A DNA stretch of 64,000 nucleotides from Parolsenella sp958406235 (GCF_039062465.1 NZ_JBCLNF010000007.1:6725-70724); one strand, 5' to 3'. Numbered from the stretch's first letter, positions 33,311 through 43,279 are shown. Notes: generated by a model from the letters alone, not told the origin. Program-made: numbers and translations.

Positions 33311-35209
33311 ATGATTACCGAGGAGGACAAGGAGCGCGTTCGCCAGGCAACCGACATCGTCAACCTCGTCTCAGAGACCGTCGTGCTCAGGCAGCGCGGC
33401 GGCGACTTCTGGGGTTGCTGCCCCTTTCACCACGAGAAGAGCCCGTCGTTTCACGTGACGCCGTCGACTGGCCTGTGGCACTGCTTCGGCTGCCACTCAG
33501 GTGGCGACGTGTTCGACTACGTCATGAAGCGCGAGGGCCTCGACTTCCTCGATGCCGTTCGCTTCCTCGCGGAGCGAGCCCACATAGACATCGAAGAGGG
33601 TCAGGGGACGGCGAGGCGCGGGCCCAAGCGCACGCGCGTGATCGACGCGCTCGAGGCTGCCCAGGCCTCTTTCTCAACCCGCCTCATGCGCGGGAGGGGT
33701 GACGGCGCCGCCGCCGCGCGCGCCTACTTCGCGAGCCGTGGCTTTAACTCGGACATCTGCTCTCGCTGGCATCTCGGCTATGCCGACCCGTCCGTGTCCG
33801 TCGTGCGCGAGCTCCAGCAGGCGGGCTTCTCGCGAGGCGAACTCGAGGCCGCTGACCTGGGCGTCTCTCGCGGTGGCGGTCTTCGAGACCGCTTCTTCGA
33901 CCGTGTGATGTTTCCCATCCATGACGAGCAGGGCCGCTGCATCGGCTTTGGCGGCCGCGTGATGGGGGATGCCAAGCCCAAGTACCTCAACACGCGCGAG
34001 ACGAGCGTGTTCCACAAGTCCAAGCACATGTTCGCCTTCGATTATGCGAAGGAGAGCATCGCCGCGCGTGGGTTCGCCATCGTGACCGAGGGCTATATGG
34101 ACGTCATCTCGATGCACGAGGCCGGCTTCACCAACACCGTGGCGGCGCTCGGCACCGCGCTCTCCGCAGACCATATCCGCACGCTGTCGCGCTTCGCGAA
34201 GACCATTGTCTGCATGTTCGACGGCGACGCCGCCGGTCAGCATGCGGCCGAGGCGGCCGTTCGTTATGTCGAGAGCACGAAGGCGTCGCTTACCTGCGTC
34301 GTGCTTCCAGACAACCAGGACCCTGATGAGTTCCTGAAGGCTCACGACCGCGAGGCGATGGAGGAACAGCTGCGCCAGGCGAGGCCCCTCATCGAGTTCG
34401 TTGTCGACAAGAAACTCGAGACGCTCGACCTTTCGAGCCCCGGCCTGAGGATCGCCGCGCTCGAGGAGATCGCGAAGGTGCTCGCACCGCTCAAGTCCTC
34501 GTATCTCCTCGATGGCTATGCGCAGCAGGTCGCCGGCAGGCTTGGCATCGACGTCGAGGTGACGAAGGAGAAGATTCGCTCCACACCCGTCGAGGGGGAG
34601 GAGACGGGGAATGCTCCCGCCGATGACTATGGCTATGAGTACGCGCCCTCGGGTGGCTATGGAGAAGCGTATGCGCCCGCGGATGACTACGGCTATGACT
34701 ACGTGCCAGAGCCGGAGCCCATGGTGCAACCGCAGCCTTCGGTCTCTCTTGGCGCGCTCTCTGCCGAGGATCGTACGCAGATTCGGGCGGAGAGGAACCT
34801 GCTCGCCATGATGGCGGACAATATCGACCTGTTCCGTGGCTACGCGGACCGCATCGCGACCTTTGCCTGGGCTGATTCGCGCCATGAGGCGATTGCCTGG
34901 TCGATGCTCGCGACGCCGGTGGGCACCACGCCCGCAGACGTCGTTGCTGCCGCGACGCGCGCCTGTCCGGACGCGCCGAAGATCCTCTCGGCGAGCTCCT
35001 TCTCCTCGACAAGTGCGTGGGACACGCAGACTAACGTCGAGTTCGTCGTCAACGAGGCTGAGATTCGCTCCATTGACCGGAGGGTTTCGATGCTCACCGC
35101 GTCCCTTGCCGGCGGCGCAGATCCGGCACGCTCCCGCGAGGCGCTTCAGGAATTGGGGCAGCTCCGGGCGCGCCGGGGTGAGTTACGGGCATCACAGCCC
35201 CTTGAATAG
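33311..35209 (+). CDS. dnaG: DNA primase
   Basis: Makes RNA primers for DNA replication. The CHC2 zinc finger uses Cys37, His40, Cys58 and Cys61. The TOPRIM catalytic core (VTEGYMDVISMHEAG and FDGDAAG) lies at about residues 250-330. The C-terminal helicase-binding region follows. Between core and C-terminus, about residues 437-470, is a Tyr/Asp/Pro-rich linker with repeated YGYEY/YGYDY units. Length is 632 residues. ATG 33311 has a G-rich ribosome-binding site (AGGGGGG). dnaG followed by rpoD is the classical macromolecular-synthesis order, here without rpsU. Confidence 0.95.
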   Translation: MITEEDKERVRQATDIVNLVSETVVLRQRGGDFWGCCPFHHEKSPSFHVTPSTGLWHCFGCHSGGDVFDYVMKREGLDFLDAVRFLAERAHIDIEEGQGTARRGPKRTRVIDALEAAQASFSTRLMRGRGDGAAAARAYFASRGFNSDICSRWHLGYADPSVSVVRELQQAGFSRGELEAADLGVSRGGGLRDRFFDRVMFPIHDEQGRCIGFGGRVMGDAKPKYLNTRETSVFHKSKHMFAFDYAKESIAARGFAIVTEGYMDVISMHEAGFTNTVAALGTALSADHIRTLSRFAKTIVCMFDGDAAGQHAAEAAVRYVESTKASLTCVVLPDNQDPDEFLKAHDREAMEEQLRQARPLIEFVVDKKLETLDLSSPGLRIAALEEIAKVLAPLKSSYLLDGYAQQVAGRLGIDVEVTKEKIRSTPVEGEETGNAPADDYGYEYAPSGGYGEAYAPADDYGYDYVPEPEPMVQPQPSVSLGALSAEDRTQIRAERNLLAMMADNIDLFRGYADRIATFAWADSRHEAIAWSMLATPVGTTPADVVAAATRACPDAPKILSASSFSSTSAWDTQTNVEFVVNEAEIRSIDRRVSMLTASLAGGADPARSREALQELGQLRARRGELRASQPLE

Positions 35210-35297
35210 CGATTCTCTGGAATTCTATGAGTTAAACCCCGATATCAGGGTAAGATAGCAATAACTGTGCATCGACGGCCATGTCGAGAGGAAGTCC

Positions 35298-36629
<1,332 letters not shown>

Positions 36630-36723
36630 GCGCGCTTGTGTTTGCCCAGCTATGCCCATATACCTTAGTTGATCTTGGACTAATTTAGACTAACTGGTTT
36701 TAAGCTCTTCCCGAAGGAACCCA

Positions 36724-36762
36724 AAAAGCCTCTTCGTGGCCACGTGCCGCGGAGGGGCTTTT
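36724..36762 (+). terminator. Intrinsic terminator of rpoD
   Basis: AAAAGCCTCTTCG pairs with CGGAGGGGCTTTT through two G-U pairs, ending in four T residues. It closes the rimP-rpoD run. Confidence 0.8.
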
Positions 36763-36780
36763 GATGTGTGCGCGGTCTGA

Positions 36781-37613
36781 ACCCTCGCGTCAGACTTCGT
36801 CGCCGAGTCTATTCCCATCCCCGAGCTGCTCACGCAGGATAGCAACCCGACGACCGCCGAGGCGGGGATGGCGCTGGACCGCGCTGTACTCAGCGTCACC
36901 TACGACAGGGCAACGGTGAGCCGCGTCGCGTACTACCAGGCGGAGAGGCTCGAGGACGGGGTCATTCACGGCTTCGTAGAGATGTGCTCCGAGCTCGTGG
37001 CTAATGACGCGGCGAGGAGCCTCAACACGACGATCATGAGGAACGCGGCGCGCGACATGGGAAGGGCGTCAGGTTCGCGCGCGTCGCCAGTGGGAGGAAC
37101 ACCTGCGCGTGGTGCCTGATGCTCGCCGGCAGGGGTCCGTGTACCACACGCTCGAGTCGGCCAGTGCGCTGGGCAAGTTCCACCGGAACTGCGACTGCAA
37201 GATTGTGCCGAACTTCGAGGGAGACAGGTACGTCCTTCTCGTCGAGGGGCACGACCTCTGGACACACCACGTCCTGGAGCAGAACGGTATAAAGACCCAG
37301 ACGCACGGCGCGGCCGACATCGACCTGACCATCAATGTCGAGTGGTGGGAGGGCAAGAGTCCCAAGCCAATCGGCGACTCAGCCAGAGACGGGGGGAGTC
37401 TCTCATTCATCGAGAGGAACCTTCGCAGGGCCTCTCACCAATTCAGGGATAGGGGGGCACGGCAGCGCGCGGGTCGTCCTCAACCTTAGGTATAGGCACG
37501 CCGCTAGCGACGACGTACTGATAAGGGAGCCGAAGAGGCGTATGGCTATGCACGACGTCGCGGAGGTGCTCTTCATAAAAAGCGACGGAAGTTTGGAGCA
37601 TCTATACAAGTGA
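36781..37613 (+). pseudogene. Decayed phage minor-capsid (MuF-like) gene with C-terminal domain
   Basis: The coding signal continues through three reading frames. Frame one (from 36781, right after a stop) gives TVSRVAYYQAERLEDGVIHGF and ends in AARDMG. A one-base loss near 37062 moves it to RVASGRNTCAWCLMLAGRGP. Another loss near 37138 moves it to VYHTLESASALGKFHRNCDC. A third shift near 37455 leads to GSARVVLNLRYRHAASDDV and a stop at 37611. CAWCLMLAGRGP plus FHRNCDCKIVPNF is the hallmark of phage minor-capsid proteins. The last 70 residues are not capsid-like and could be a MuF-associated effector domain. No other phage genes remain, so this is a relic. Confidence 0.75.
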
Positions 37614-37671
37614 AAGCCCCCAAGTGTCTCTAGCAGACCCATGGAGGCTTTCGCTAACCAAATTCTAGCAC

Positions 37672-37745
37672 GCGCCATTAGCTCAACGGCAGAGCGGCGG
37701 TCTCCAAAACCGCTGATGGTTGCTCGACACGCCCATGGGGCGCCA
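37672..37745 (+). tRNA. tRNA-Trp-like gene (anticodon CCA), possibly degenerate
   Basis: The cloverleaf can be drawn: acceptor GCGCCAT with ATGGGGC (one G-G mismatch), D-arm GCTC..GAGC, anticodon stem GCGGT/ACCGC with loop CTCCAAA, and encoded CCA. The T-arm GGTTG/CGCCC has one mismatch. Its loop CTCGACA departs from the near-invariant TTCG start, and the variable loop is only 4 bases. It may be a phage-derived or inactive copy. Confidence 0.5.
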
Positions 37746-37750
37746 TTCGC

Positions 37751-37833
37751 CGGGGCGTGGCGGAATTGGCAGATGTGCATGCCTCAGGAGCACGCGGGCT
37801 TCGCCCGTGCGAGTTCGAGAACGTGCGTCGTGA
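37751..37833 (+). pseudogene. tRNA-Leu-like fragment (anticodon CAG)
   Basis: The D-arm sequence GTGGCGGAATTGGCAGA, the loop CTCAGGA and the long variable arm GGGC-TTC-GCCC followed by GAGTTCGAGA are those of a tRNA-Leu. The T-stem does not pair, and no 3' acceptor strand matching the 5' end or CCA end is found. It starts within a few bases of the Trp-type sequence. Confidence 0.45.
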
Positions 37834-38060
37834 GAGTGCCTTCGCAACGAATATCTCAGGCGTTAAGTTCATGAACTGAGGAGCGAGGGGGCGCGGAAGC
37901 GCAGTGCGCTTAAAGCCTTGATCCTTGATGGGGCGTAGGACTGCCTAAAAGAATGAAGCGACGATACTCTGCCCAGGCTCTTAACCCGGGGGGTGTTCGT
38001 CGCTGCATGAAAAGTTAGTCGCAATTCGGGGTGTAGCGGAACGGGCGGGCTCGGACGTGG

Positions 38061-38279
38061 TTAGAGCTCGCGGGTGAAGTTGATGCTCACGAAGAACTTG
38101 GGAGCGTTGCGGCTCCTGCGCTCTTCGAGCTCACGCTCCCTCTCGCGATCTTCTTCGCGCATGACTCGTTCAAGCTCGGATGGGGTCATCATGATGCCGC
38201 CGTAGGAAAACTTTCTCTCTAACTTGCTTTTGTGCAGGTAGTCATCAAGGTCGAAGTCATCATCGTAGTCGTCATGCAT
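38061..38279 (-). CDS. Small highly charged protein of unknown function
   Basis: Encodes 72 residues. The first 15 are almost entirely acidic and aromatic (MHDDYDDDFDLDDYL). The middle is a basic/acidic helix (PSELERVMREEDRERERELEERRSRN) and the end is more hydrophobic (KFFVSINF). I recognise no family. I list it as real because TAAGGAGG, a near-perfect ribosome-binding site, lies six bases before the ATG. It stands alone on the minus strand between the phage relics and mscL. It could be an RNA-polymerase- or membrane-associated small regulator, or part of the decayed phage, but nothing decides this. Confidence 0.6.
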   Translation of the reverse strand: MHDDYDDDFDLDDYLHKSKLERKFSYGGIMMTPSELERVMREEDRERERELEERRSRNAPKFFVSINFTREL

Positions 38280-38356
38280 GGTGGGCCTCCTTAGCCTCGC
38301 CAGGTCAAACCCATACCCTATCTCAGATACTACCCGCTATTGCGGACATTAAGTTT

Positions 38357-38374
38357 CGGCCTCGATCGAGGCCG
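38357..38374. repeat. 18-base perfect palindrome
   Basis: CGGCCTCGA is followed directly by its complement TCGAGGCCG. It lies in the divergent gap between the small minus-strand gene and mscL, about 80 bases from the former's start. It could be an operator; no T-tract follows in either direction. I see no gene in the rest of this 232-base gap. Confidence 0.45.
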
Positions 38375-38511
38375 TAGCGCACCGATTTTGCTGCCGCCAA
38401 ACAGTATGTACCCCCTATGGTTTGCCTGGCGATAAGCGCGCGGTAAGACCCTGTGCCTTGGCTCGTTATGCTTGACGCGGATGTTTGCAACTACATCGCT
38501 CGGGGGCACCC

Positions 38512-38949
38512 ATGAAGAAGCTTGTCAAAGAGTTCCAGGAGTTCATCAGCCGCGGCAACGTCATAGACATGGCCATCGGCGTCATCATCGGCGGTGCGTT
38601 CACCGCCATCGTCACCTCGCTCACGGAAGACATCATCAACCCGCTCATCAAGCTCATTGCCGGTGGCAATGTCGGCGAGATCGGCGGGCTCGTCGTTCCG
38701 GGTACGGAGATCGATTTCGGAAAGTTCCTCGGAGCCATCATCAACTTCCTCATCGTCGCCGCGATCGTCTTCGCGATCATCAAGGCATTCAACGAGGCAC
38801 AGAGGCTTGCCCTGAGCCGCGTCCACACCGAGGAGCAGCCGCCCGCCGCGCCGGCTCCTATCTGCCCCTTCTGCCTCGAGGAGCACAAACCCGGCGCGAC
38901 TCGCTGTCCGCACTGCGGCTCCGAGCTGCCTTCCTCTGATGATGCCTAG
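38512..38949 (+). CDS. mscL: Large-conductance mechanosensitive channel MscL with zinc-ribbon tail
   Basis: Homopentameric channel that opens under membrane tension to release solutes during osmotic down-shock. TM1 includes the pore helix NVIDMAIGVIIGGAFTAIV (residues 16-34), and TM2 spans about 72-92. After TM2 a short linker leads to a C-terminal CPFC (118-121) and CPHC (132-135) zinc-ribbon. This tail is absent from E. coli MscL. The length of 145 residues reflects the extra module. ATG 38512 has a GGGGG element upstream. It is monocistronic as far as can be seen. Confidence 0.94.
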   Translation: MKKLVKEFQEFISRGNVIDMAIGVIIGGAFTAIVTSLTEDIINPLIKLIAGGNVGEIGGLVVPGTEIDFGKFLGAIINFLIVAAIVFAIIKAFNEAQRLALSRVHTEEQPPAAPAPICPFCLEEHKPGATRCPHCGSELPSSDDA

Positions 38950-39080
38950 CCCTTCGGGTCGGCTCTCGGTTTACAAGTTCCTTACGGCGAACGCTTAGTA
39001 TGATTGGACGCGTTTAGTTTGCGCGTCCAATCTTCTTTATGCGGGATGTTCCTGCGCGATTCGAAAGGCGCTCACTCGCT

Positions 39081-40841
39081 ATGCTCGATTTCCTCAAGCG
39101 ATTCTCCGGTCCCTACATGCGCTATTTCGTGCTGGGGCCCCTTTGCAAGCTCATCGAGGTGTTCTTCGACTTGCTCACGCCCCTCGTCATCGCGAGGATG
39201 ATCGACCGGGGCGTCATTGCCGGCGACGTTCACGCCGTTATCGTCAGCGGGGTTGCTCTCGTTGCCATGGCTGTCGTCGGCCTTGCCTTCACCCTCGTGT
39301 GCCAGAAGATGGCGGCGCTTTGCTCACAGGGTATCGGTACCGAGGTTCGCGGCGCGCTCTATGCGCACGTCAACGAGCTCTCCTCCGTCGAGCTCGACCG
39401 TTTCGGCACGCCCTCGCTCATCACGCGTATCACCAACGACGTTAATCAAGTCCAGGTCGCGGTCGCTCTCGGCGTGCGTCAGCTTATCCGCTGGCCGCTG
39501 CTCGCCGTTGGGTCCATGATCGCGGCATTGCTCATCGACGTCAGGCTCGGCCTCGTCTTTCTGGTGTCCACGCCTTTGATCGGCGTCATCTTCTGGGTGG
39601 TTATGGCTCGCTGCGTGCCGTACTTCTCGAATATGCAGAAGGCTCTTGATCGAATCGCCCTGGTGTGCAGGGAGGGCCTGTCTGGCGTCCGCGTCGTGAG
39701 GGCCTTTGTGAGGGAGGACCACGAGCGCAAGCGCTTCCGCGAGGCCACGGAAGCGCAGGCGAGTATAGCCACCGCGGTTGGTAGCCTCTCTTCCATCCTC
39801 AATCCCGCCACCTTCCTCATCATGAACGTCGCCGTATGTGTGATTCTCGTTCTCGGCGGTCAATCCGTTAACGTCGGTGGCCTCACGCAGGGCCAGGTCA
39901 TCGCCTTCGTCAACTACATGACCCAGACGCTCCTCTCGATCGTCTACGTCGCGAACCTGGTCGTCGTTTTCACGCGTGCCTCCGCCTCCGCCTCCCGCAT
40001 CAACGAGGTCTTCGCCGCCGAGCCCTCCGTCCGCGACGTCGCCGGGGAGTCTGGCGAGGAGCCCGCCCTTCCCGAGGGCACGCCCGCACTCGCCTTCGAC
40101 CACGTCACCTTCTCCTACGGCGGCGGAGCGCCCGCCATGAGCGACGTCACGCTTGCGCTTGACCCCGGCCAGACGCTGGGCGTTATTGGCGGCACGGGTT
40201 CAGGCAAGTCCACGCTCGTCTCGCTCATCGCACGCCTCTATGACCCGGGCGAGGGCACCGTCAGCGTTTTGGGAGTCGATGCCCGTGCCTGGCCTCTCGC
40301 ACGCCTTCGCCACGAGGTAGCGCTCGTGCCCCAGCGCGCCTCTCTCGTCGCCGGCACGATTCGCTCGAACCTCCTCTGGAGGGATTCTGGTGCCTCAGAT
40401 GACGAACTCTGGGAGGCTCTTGAGGTCGCGCAGGCGGCAGACTTCGTGAAGGCCATGCCTCAGGGCCTCGATAGCGCGGTCGAGGCGGGTGGCAAGAACT
40501 TCTCAGGAGGCCAGCGTCAGCGCCTGACCATTGCCCGCGCCCTTGTGGGGTCACCTAGCATTCTCGTGATGGATGACTCAGCCTCGGCGCTCGACATGAG
40601 GACGGATGCCGCTCTGCGCCATGCCGTCAGGGAGCTTGGCAAGTGCGATGCCGCTGCTGGCAAGTCACCGCTTACGACGGTCATCGTCTACCAGCGCGTC
40701 TCTGCGGTCCGTTCCGCCGACGTTATTTGCGTCCTCGATCATGGTGCCCTCGCCGGCCTTGGCACACACGAGCAGCTCCTTGAAACATGCGGCCTCTACC
40801 GCGAGATTTGCGATTCCCAGCTAAAGGGGGAGGCGAACTAG
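39081..40841 (+). CDS. Heterodimeric ABC exporter, subunit with degenerate ATP site
   Basis: A six-helix membrane domain (residues 1-320) fused to a nucleotide-binding domain. Walker A GGTGSGKST lies at about 370 and the signature FSGGQRQR is intact. The catalytic Glu after Walker B is replaced by Asp (MDDSAS, Asp499), and the H-loop His by Gln (VIVYQRVS, Gln538). Such losses mark the non-hydrolysing half of heterodimeric exporters such as TM287/288 or BmrCD. ATG 39081 is chosen because the product then begins MLDFLKRF as in relatives; an ATG 42 bases earlier is possible. Its stop abuts the partner's ATG. The substrate is unknown: drug, lipid or peptide. Confidence 0.9.
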   Translation: MLDFLKRFSGPYMRYFVLGPLCKLIEVFFDLLTPLVIARMIDRGVIAGDVHAVIVSGVALVAMAVVGLAFTLVCQKMAALCSQGIGTEVRGALYAHVNELSSVELDRFGTPSLITRITNDVNQVQVAVALGVRQLIRWPLLAVGSMIAALLIDVRLGLVFLVSTPLIGVIFWVVMARCVPYFSNMQKALDRIALVCREGLSGVRVVRAFVREDHERKRFREATEAQASIATAVGSLSSILNPATFLIMNVAVCVILVLGGQSVNVGGLTQGQVIAFVNYMTQTLLSIVYVANLVVVFTRASASASRINEVFAAEPSVRDVAGESGEEPALPEGTPALAFDHVTFSYGGGAPAMSDVTLALDPGQTLGVIGGTGSGKSTLVSLIARLYDPGEGTVSVLGVDARAWPLARLRHEVALVPQRASLVAGTIRSNLLWRDSGASDDELWEALEVAQAADFVKAMPQGLDSAVEAGGKNFSGGQRQRLTIARALVGSPSILVMDDSASALDMRTDAALRHAVRELGKCDAAAGKSPLTTVIVYQRVSAVRSADVICVLDHGALAGLGTHEQLLETCGLYREICDSQLKGEAN

Positions 40842-42701
40842 ATGAATCCCTATGCTTCGACCGGTTCCGTAGCGACCGTCACCGCGACCGTTGCCGGTAA
40901 GGACTCCCTCGGCGGCCCCAATGGTGATACCGGCGGATCTTCCTCCAGCATGTCCACGCTTGAGGTGACGCGAAGGCTCCTCGCCTACGTCGGGCCTTAC
41001 AGGGGGCTGCTGGTCGCATCCCTCTTGAGCGCGATCGCGGGCGTGACGCTTCAGCTTTACGTACCCATCCTCATCGGTCGCGGAATCGACTGCATGATCG
41101 ACGTCGGTCGAGTTGACTTTGACGTCCTCGTCCCCCTCGTACGCGAGCTCGCCGTCGTCGTGATCGCTGCCTCGGCGCTCCAGTGGGTCCAGGGCTACTG
41201 CGTGAACCGCCTCTCATACGAGACCGTTCGCGATCTTCGTAATGTCGCCTCTGACAAGCTCAATCGCATGCCCCTGTCTTTCATCGACTCGCATCCGCAC
41301 GGCGACCTCATTAGCCGCGTCGTGAACGACGTCGACCAGATCGGCGACGGCCTTCTGCAGGGAACCAACCAGCTCCTGAGTGGTGTCGTGACCATCGTCG
41401 GCACGCTTGGCTTCATGCTCGCGACTTCCGTGCCCATGGCGCTCGTCGTGGTTCTCGTGACGCCGCTGTCCGTGGGCGCTGCCTGGCTCATCACCCGCCT
41501 CTCCGACAAGAGCTTCGCGGATCAGCAGCGAATCCAGGGCGAGCTTGGCGCTCACGTCGAGCAGTACGTTGGCGAGCAGCGCCTTGTCGACGCGTTCGCA
41601 TTTGGGCCAGAGGCATGCAAGCGCTTCGATGAGATTAACAAGCGCCTCTACACGTCCGGCGAGCACGCACAGTTCATGAGTTCGCTCTCGAATCCCGGCA
41701 CACGTTTCATCAACAACATCATCTACGCGATAGTTGCTGTGGTGGGCTGCTTGAGCGTCATCACGGGTGCCCCCGCACGCCTTACCGTTGGCGAGGTCCA
41801 GGCGTTTCTGAGCTACGCCAACCAGTACACGAAGCCCTTCAACGAGATCACGGGCGTCATCGCCCAGATTCAGACCGCCTATGCCTCTGCTCGACGCGTA
41901 TTCGCCCTTCTGGACGCCACCGAGGAGGAGCCAGATGGTCCGGGGGCCATAGAGCTCGCCCGTCCGCGTGGCGAGGTCAGCTTCGACCACGTGGACTTCT
42001 CCTATGTGCCTGACCGTGAGCTCCTCAAGGACATCTGCATCCACGTGACTCCGGGCGAGCGTATTGCCCTCGTCGGCCCCACGGGCTGCGGCAAGACGAC
42101 GCTCATCAACCTGCTGCTGCGCTTCTATGACGTGAACTCTGGAACCATCGCGGTGGACGGACGCTCTTCGGACGAGTACACGCGGGCGAGCCTGCGCCGA
42201 TCGTTCGGCATGGTCTTGCAGGATAGCTGGCTCTTCGCCGGCACCGTTCATGACAACATCGCCTATGGGCGCCCTGGTGCGACGCGCGAGCAGGTCGAGG
42301 AGGCGGCGCGCCGCGCCCATGCGGACAAGTTCATCCGTCAGCTTCCCCAGGGATATGACACCGTCATCGGCGAGGACGGCGGCTCCTTCTCCCAGGGCCA
42401 GCGCCAGCTGCTCTGCATCGCCCGCGTCATGCTGACGGATCCCGCGATTCTCCTTCTCGACGAGGCGACCTCGAGCATCGATACGCGCACGGAGCTCCAA
42501 GTGCAGGCGGCGTTCGACGAGCTCATGCGTGGTCGCACGAGCTTCGTCGTTGCCCATAGGTTGAGTACGATCCGCAATGCCGATTGCATCCTTGTCATGC
42601 GCGACGGCCGCATCATCGAGCGCGGTACGCATGAGGAGCTTCTGAGCCTTCATGGCTTCTACTCGAGTCTTTACGAGAGCCAGTTTGCCCGAGAAGAGTA
42701 G
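40842..42701 (+). CDS. Heterodimeric ABC exporter, subunit with canonical ATP site
   Basis: Partner of the preceding subunit. After a 40-residue Gly/Ser/Thr-rich N-terminus the membrane domain has six helices, followed by a nucleotide-binding domain. It has a complete Walker B plus catalytic Glu (LLLDEATSS) and an intact H-loop (VAHRLSTIR). Its signature reads FSQGQRQLL, deviating from SGGQ. The altered signature pairs in space with the altered Walker B of the first subunit, so both defects fall in one ATP site and the other stays canonical. This mutual pattern is strong evidence that the two genes encode one exporter. Start and stop of the pair touch without a gap. Confidence 0.92.
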   Translation: MNPYASTGSVATVTATVAGKDSLGGPNGDTGGSSSSMSTLEVTRRLLAYVGPYRGLLVASLLSAIAGVTLQLYVPILIGRGIDCMIDVGRVDFDVLVPLVRELAVVVIAASALQWVQGYCVNRLSYETVRDLRNVASDKLNRMPLSFIDSHPHGDLISRVVNDVDQIGDGLLQGTNQLLSGVVTIVGTLGFMLATSVPMALVVVLVTPLSVGAAWLITRLSDKSFADQQRIQGELGAHVEQYVGEQRLVDAFAFGPEACKRFDEINKRLYTSGEHAQFMSSLSNPGTRFINNIIYAIVAVVGCLSVITGAPARLTVGEVQAFLSYANQYTKPFNEITGVIAQIQTAYASARRVFALLDATEEEPDGPGAIELARPRGEVSFDHVDFSYVPDRELLKDICIHVTPGERIALVGPTGCGKTTLINLLLRFYDVNSGTIAVDGRSSDEYTRASLRRSFGMVLQDSWLFAGTVHDNIAYGRPGATREQVEEAARRAHADKFIRQLPQGYDTVIGEDGGSFSQGQRQLLCIARVMLTDPAILLLDEATSSIDTRTELQVQAAFDELMRGRTSFVVAHRLSTIRNADCILVMRDGRIIERGTHEELLSLHGFYSSLYESQFAREE

Positions 42702-42745
42702 GATAGGGCAAACTTCGATGTTTCGAGTGTCTGTGGGGTGTCGCC

Positions 42746-43279
42746 ATGCGTAAGGATAAGTTCGCTGTTATAGCTGCAATCGTTGGGATCATTTTTGCCA
42801 TTGGTCTTGTGGGATGCGGCGATTCCGGCGATGCCGAGTCCAAGGCCGCCATTTCCGATGGCGTGACGGACGGGCTCGAGCAGCTCAAGTCCGGCTCTGG
42901 AGAAGCCGTGGACCTTGCGAAGGAGACGCTTAACTCCTATGTGGGGAGCCAACTCGAAGACATGGGCATATCCGATGACGAGCTGATCTCCACGTATCTC
43001 CAAGATTTTGATTACAAGGTTGGCGACGTGACGATGACGGGGTCCTCGGCGTCGGTGCACGTGACGTTGACCAGCCGTTCGGTCTCTGACATTGTCAAGG
43101 ACTTCGCCGCGCGTTCGCGTGGGATGAGCGGCTCGGAGGCGGGTGCGGTCCTCATGCAGTGCGTGGAGGATGCCGAGCTCGTGCAGTCCGAGGCGGACGT
43201 CTATGTCCAGAAGGCGCCTGACGGCTCGTGGGACACGCTCGACGGGCTCAAGAGTTCCCTCGTAAAGCTCTGCATATAG
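42746..43279 (+). CDS. Putative lipoprotein
   Basis: A 177-residue secreted protein with a signal peptide (basic RKDK, then the hydrophobic core FAVIAAIVGIIFAIG) and a lipobox LVGC, with the lipidated Cys at about residue 24. The mature part is acidic and helical, with no motif that I recognise. It may be related to small DUF4854/DUF5105-like lipoproteins of Gram-positive anaerobes, but this is unproven. It follows the ABC exporter by 45 bases and may be co-transcribed. It ends at an intrinsic terminator. Confidence 0.75.
   Translation: MRKDKFAVIAAIVGIIFAIGLVGCGDSGDAESKAAISDGVTDGLEQLKSGSGEAVDLAKETLNSYVGSQLEDMGISDDELISTYLQDFDYKVGDVTMTGSSASVHVTLTSRSVSDIVKDFAARSRGMSGSEAGAVLMQCVEDAELVQSEADVYVQKAPDGSWDTLDGLKSSLVKLCI

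Larger units (their letters stand above)
37614..38060. other. Gene-poor stretch with tRNA-like relics
   Basis: No protein gene is visible. Apart from the Trp- and Leu-type tRNA sequences listed separately, two further stretches look like pieces of tRNAs. Around 37951-37996, GCGACGA and TCGTCGC could form an acceptor stem around a Lys-type anticodon loop CTCTTAA, without a D-arm. Around 38029-38060, CGGGGTGTAGCGGAAC resembles the 5' end of a tRNA. The order and decay fit a broken phage tRNA array, but these last two are only suggestive. Confidence 0.4.

Noticed and set aside
33259..33702. Alternative plus-strand frames overlapping the start of dnaG
   Set aside because: Arg-rich products without motifs; the dnaG frame contains the intact zinc finger and has a ribosome-binding site.
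37335..37613. Independent small gene at the end of the phage relic
   Set aside because: Its first 35 residues are a frameshifted copy of the upstream frame, and only the last part looks coding. It is better explained as the 3' end of the broken capsid gene.
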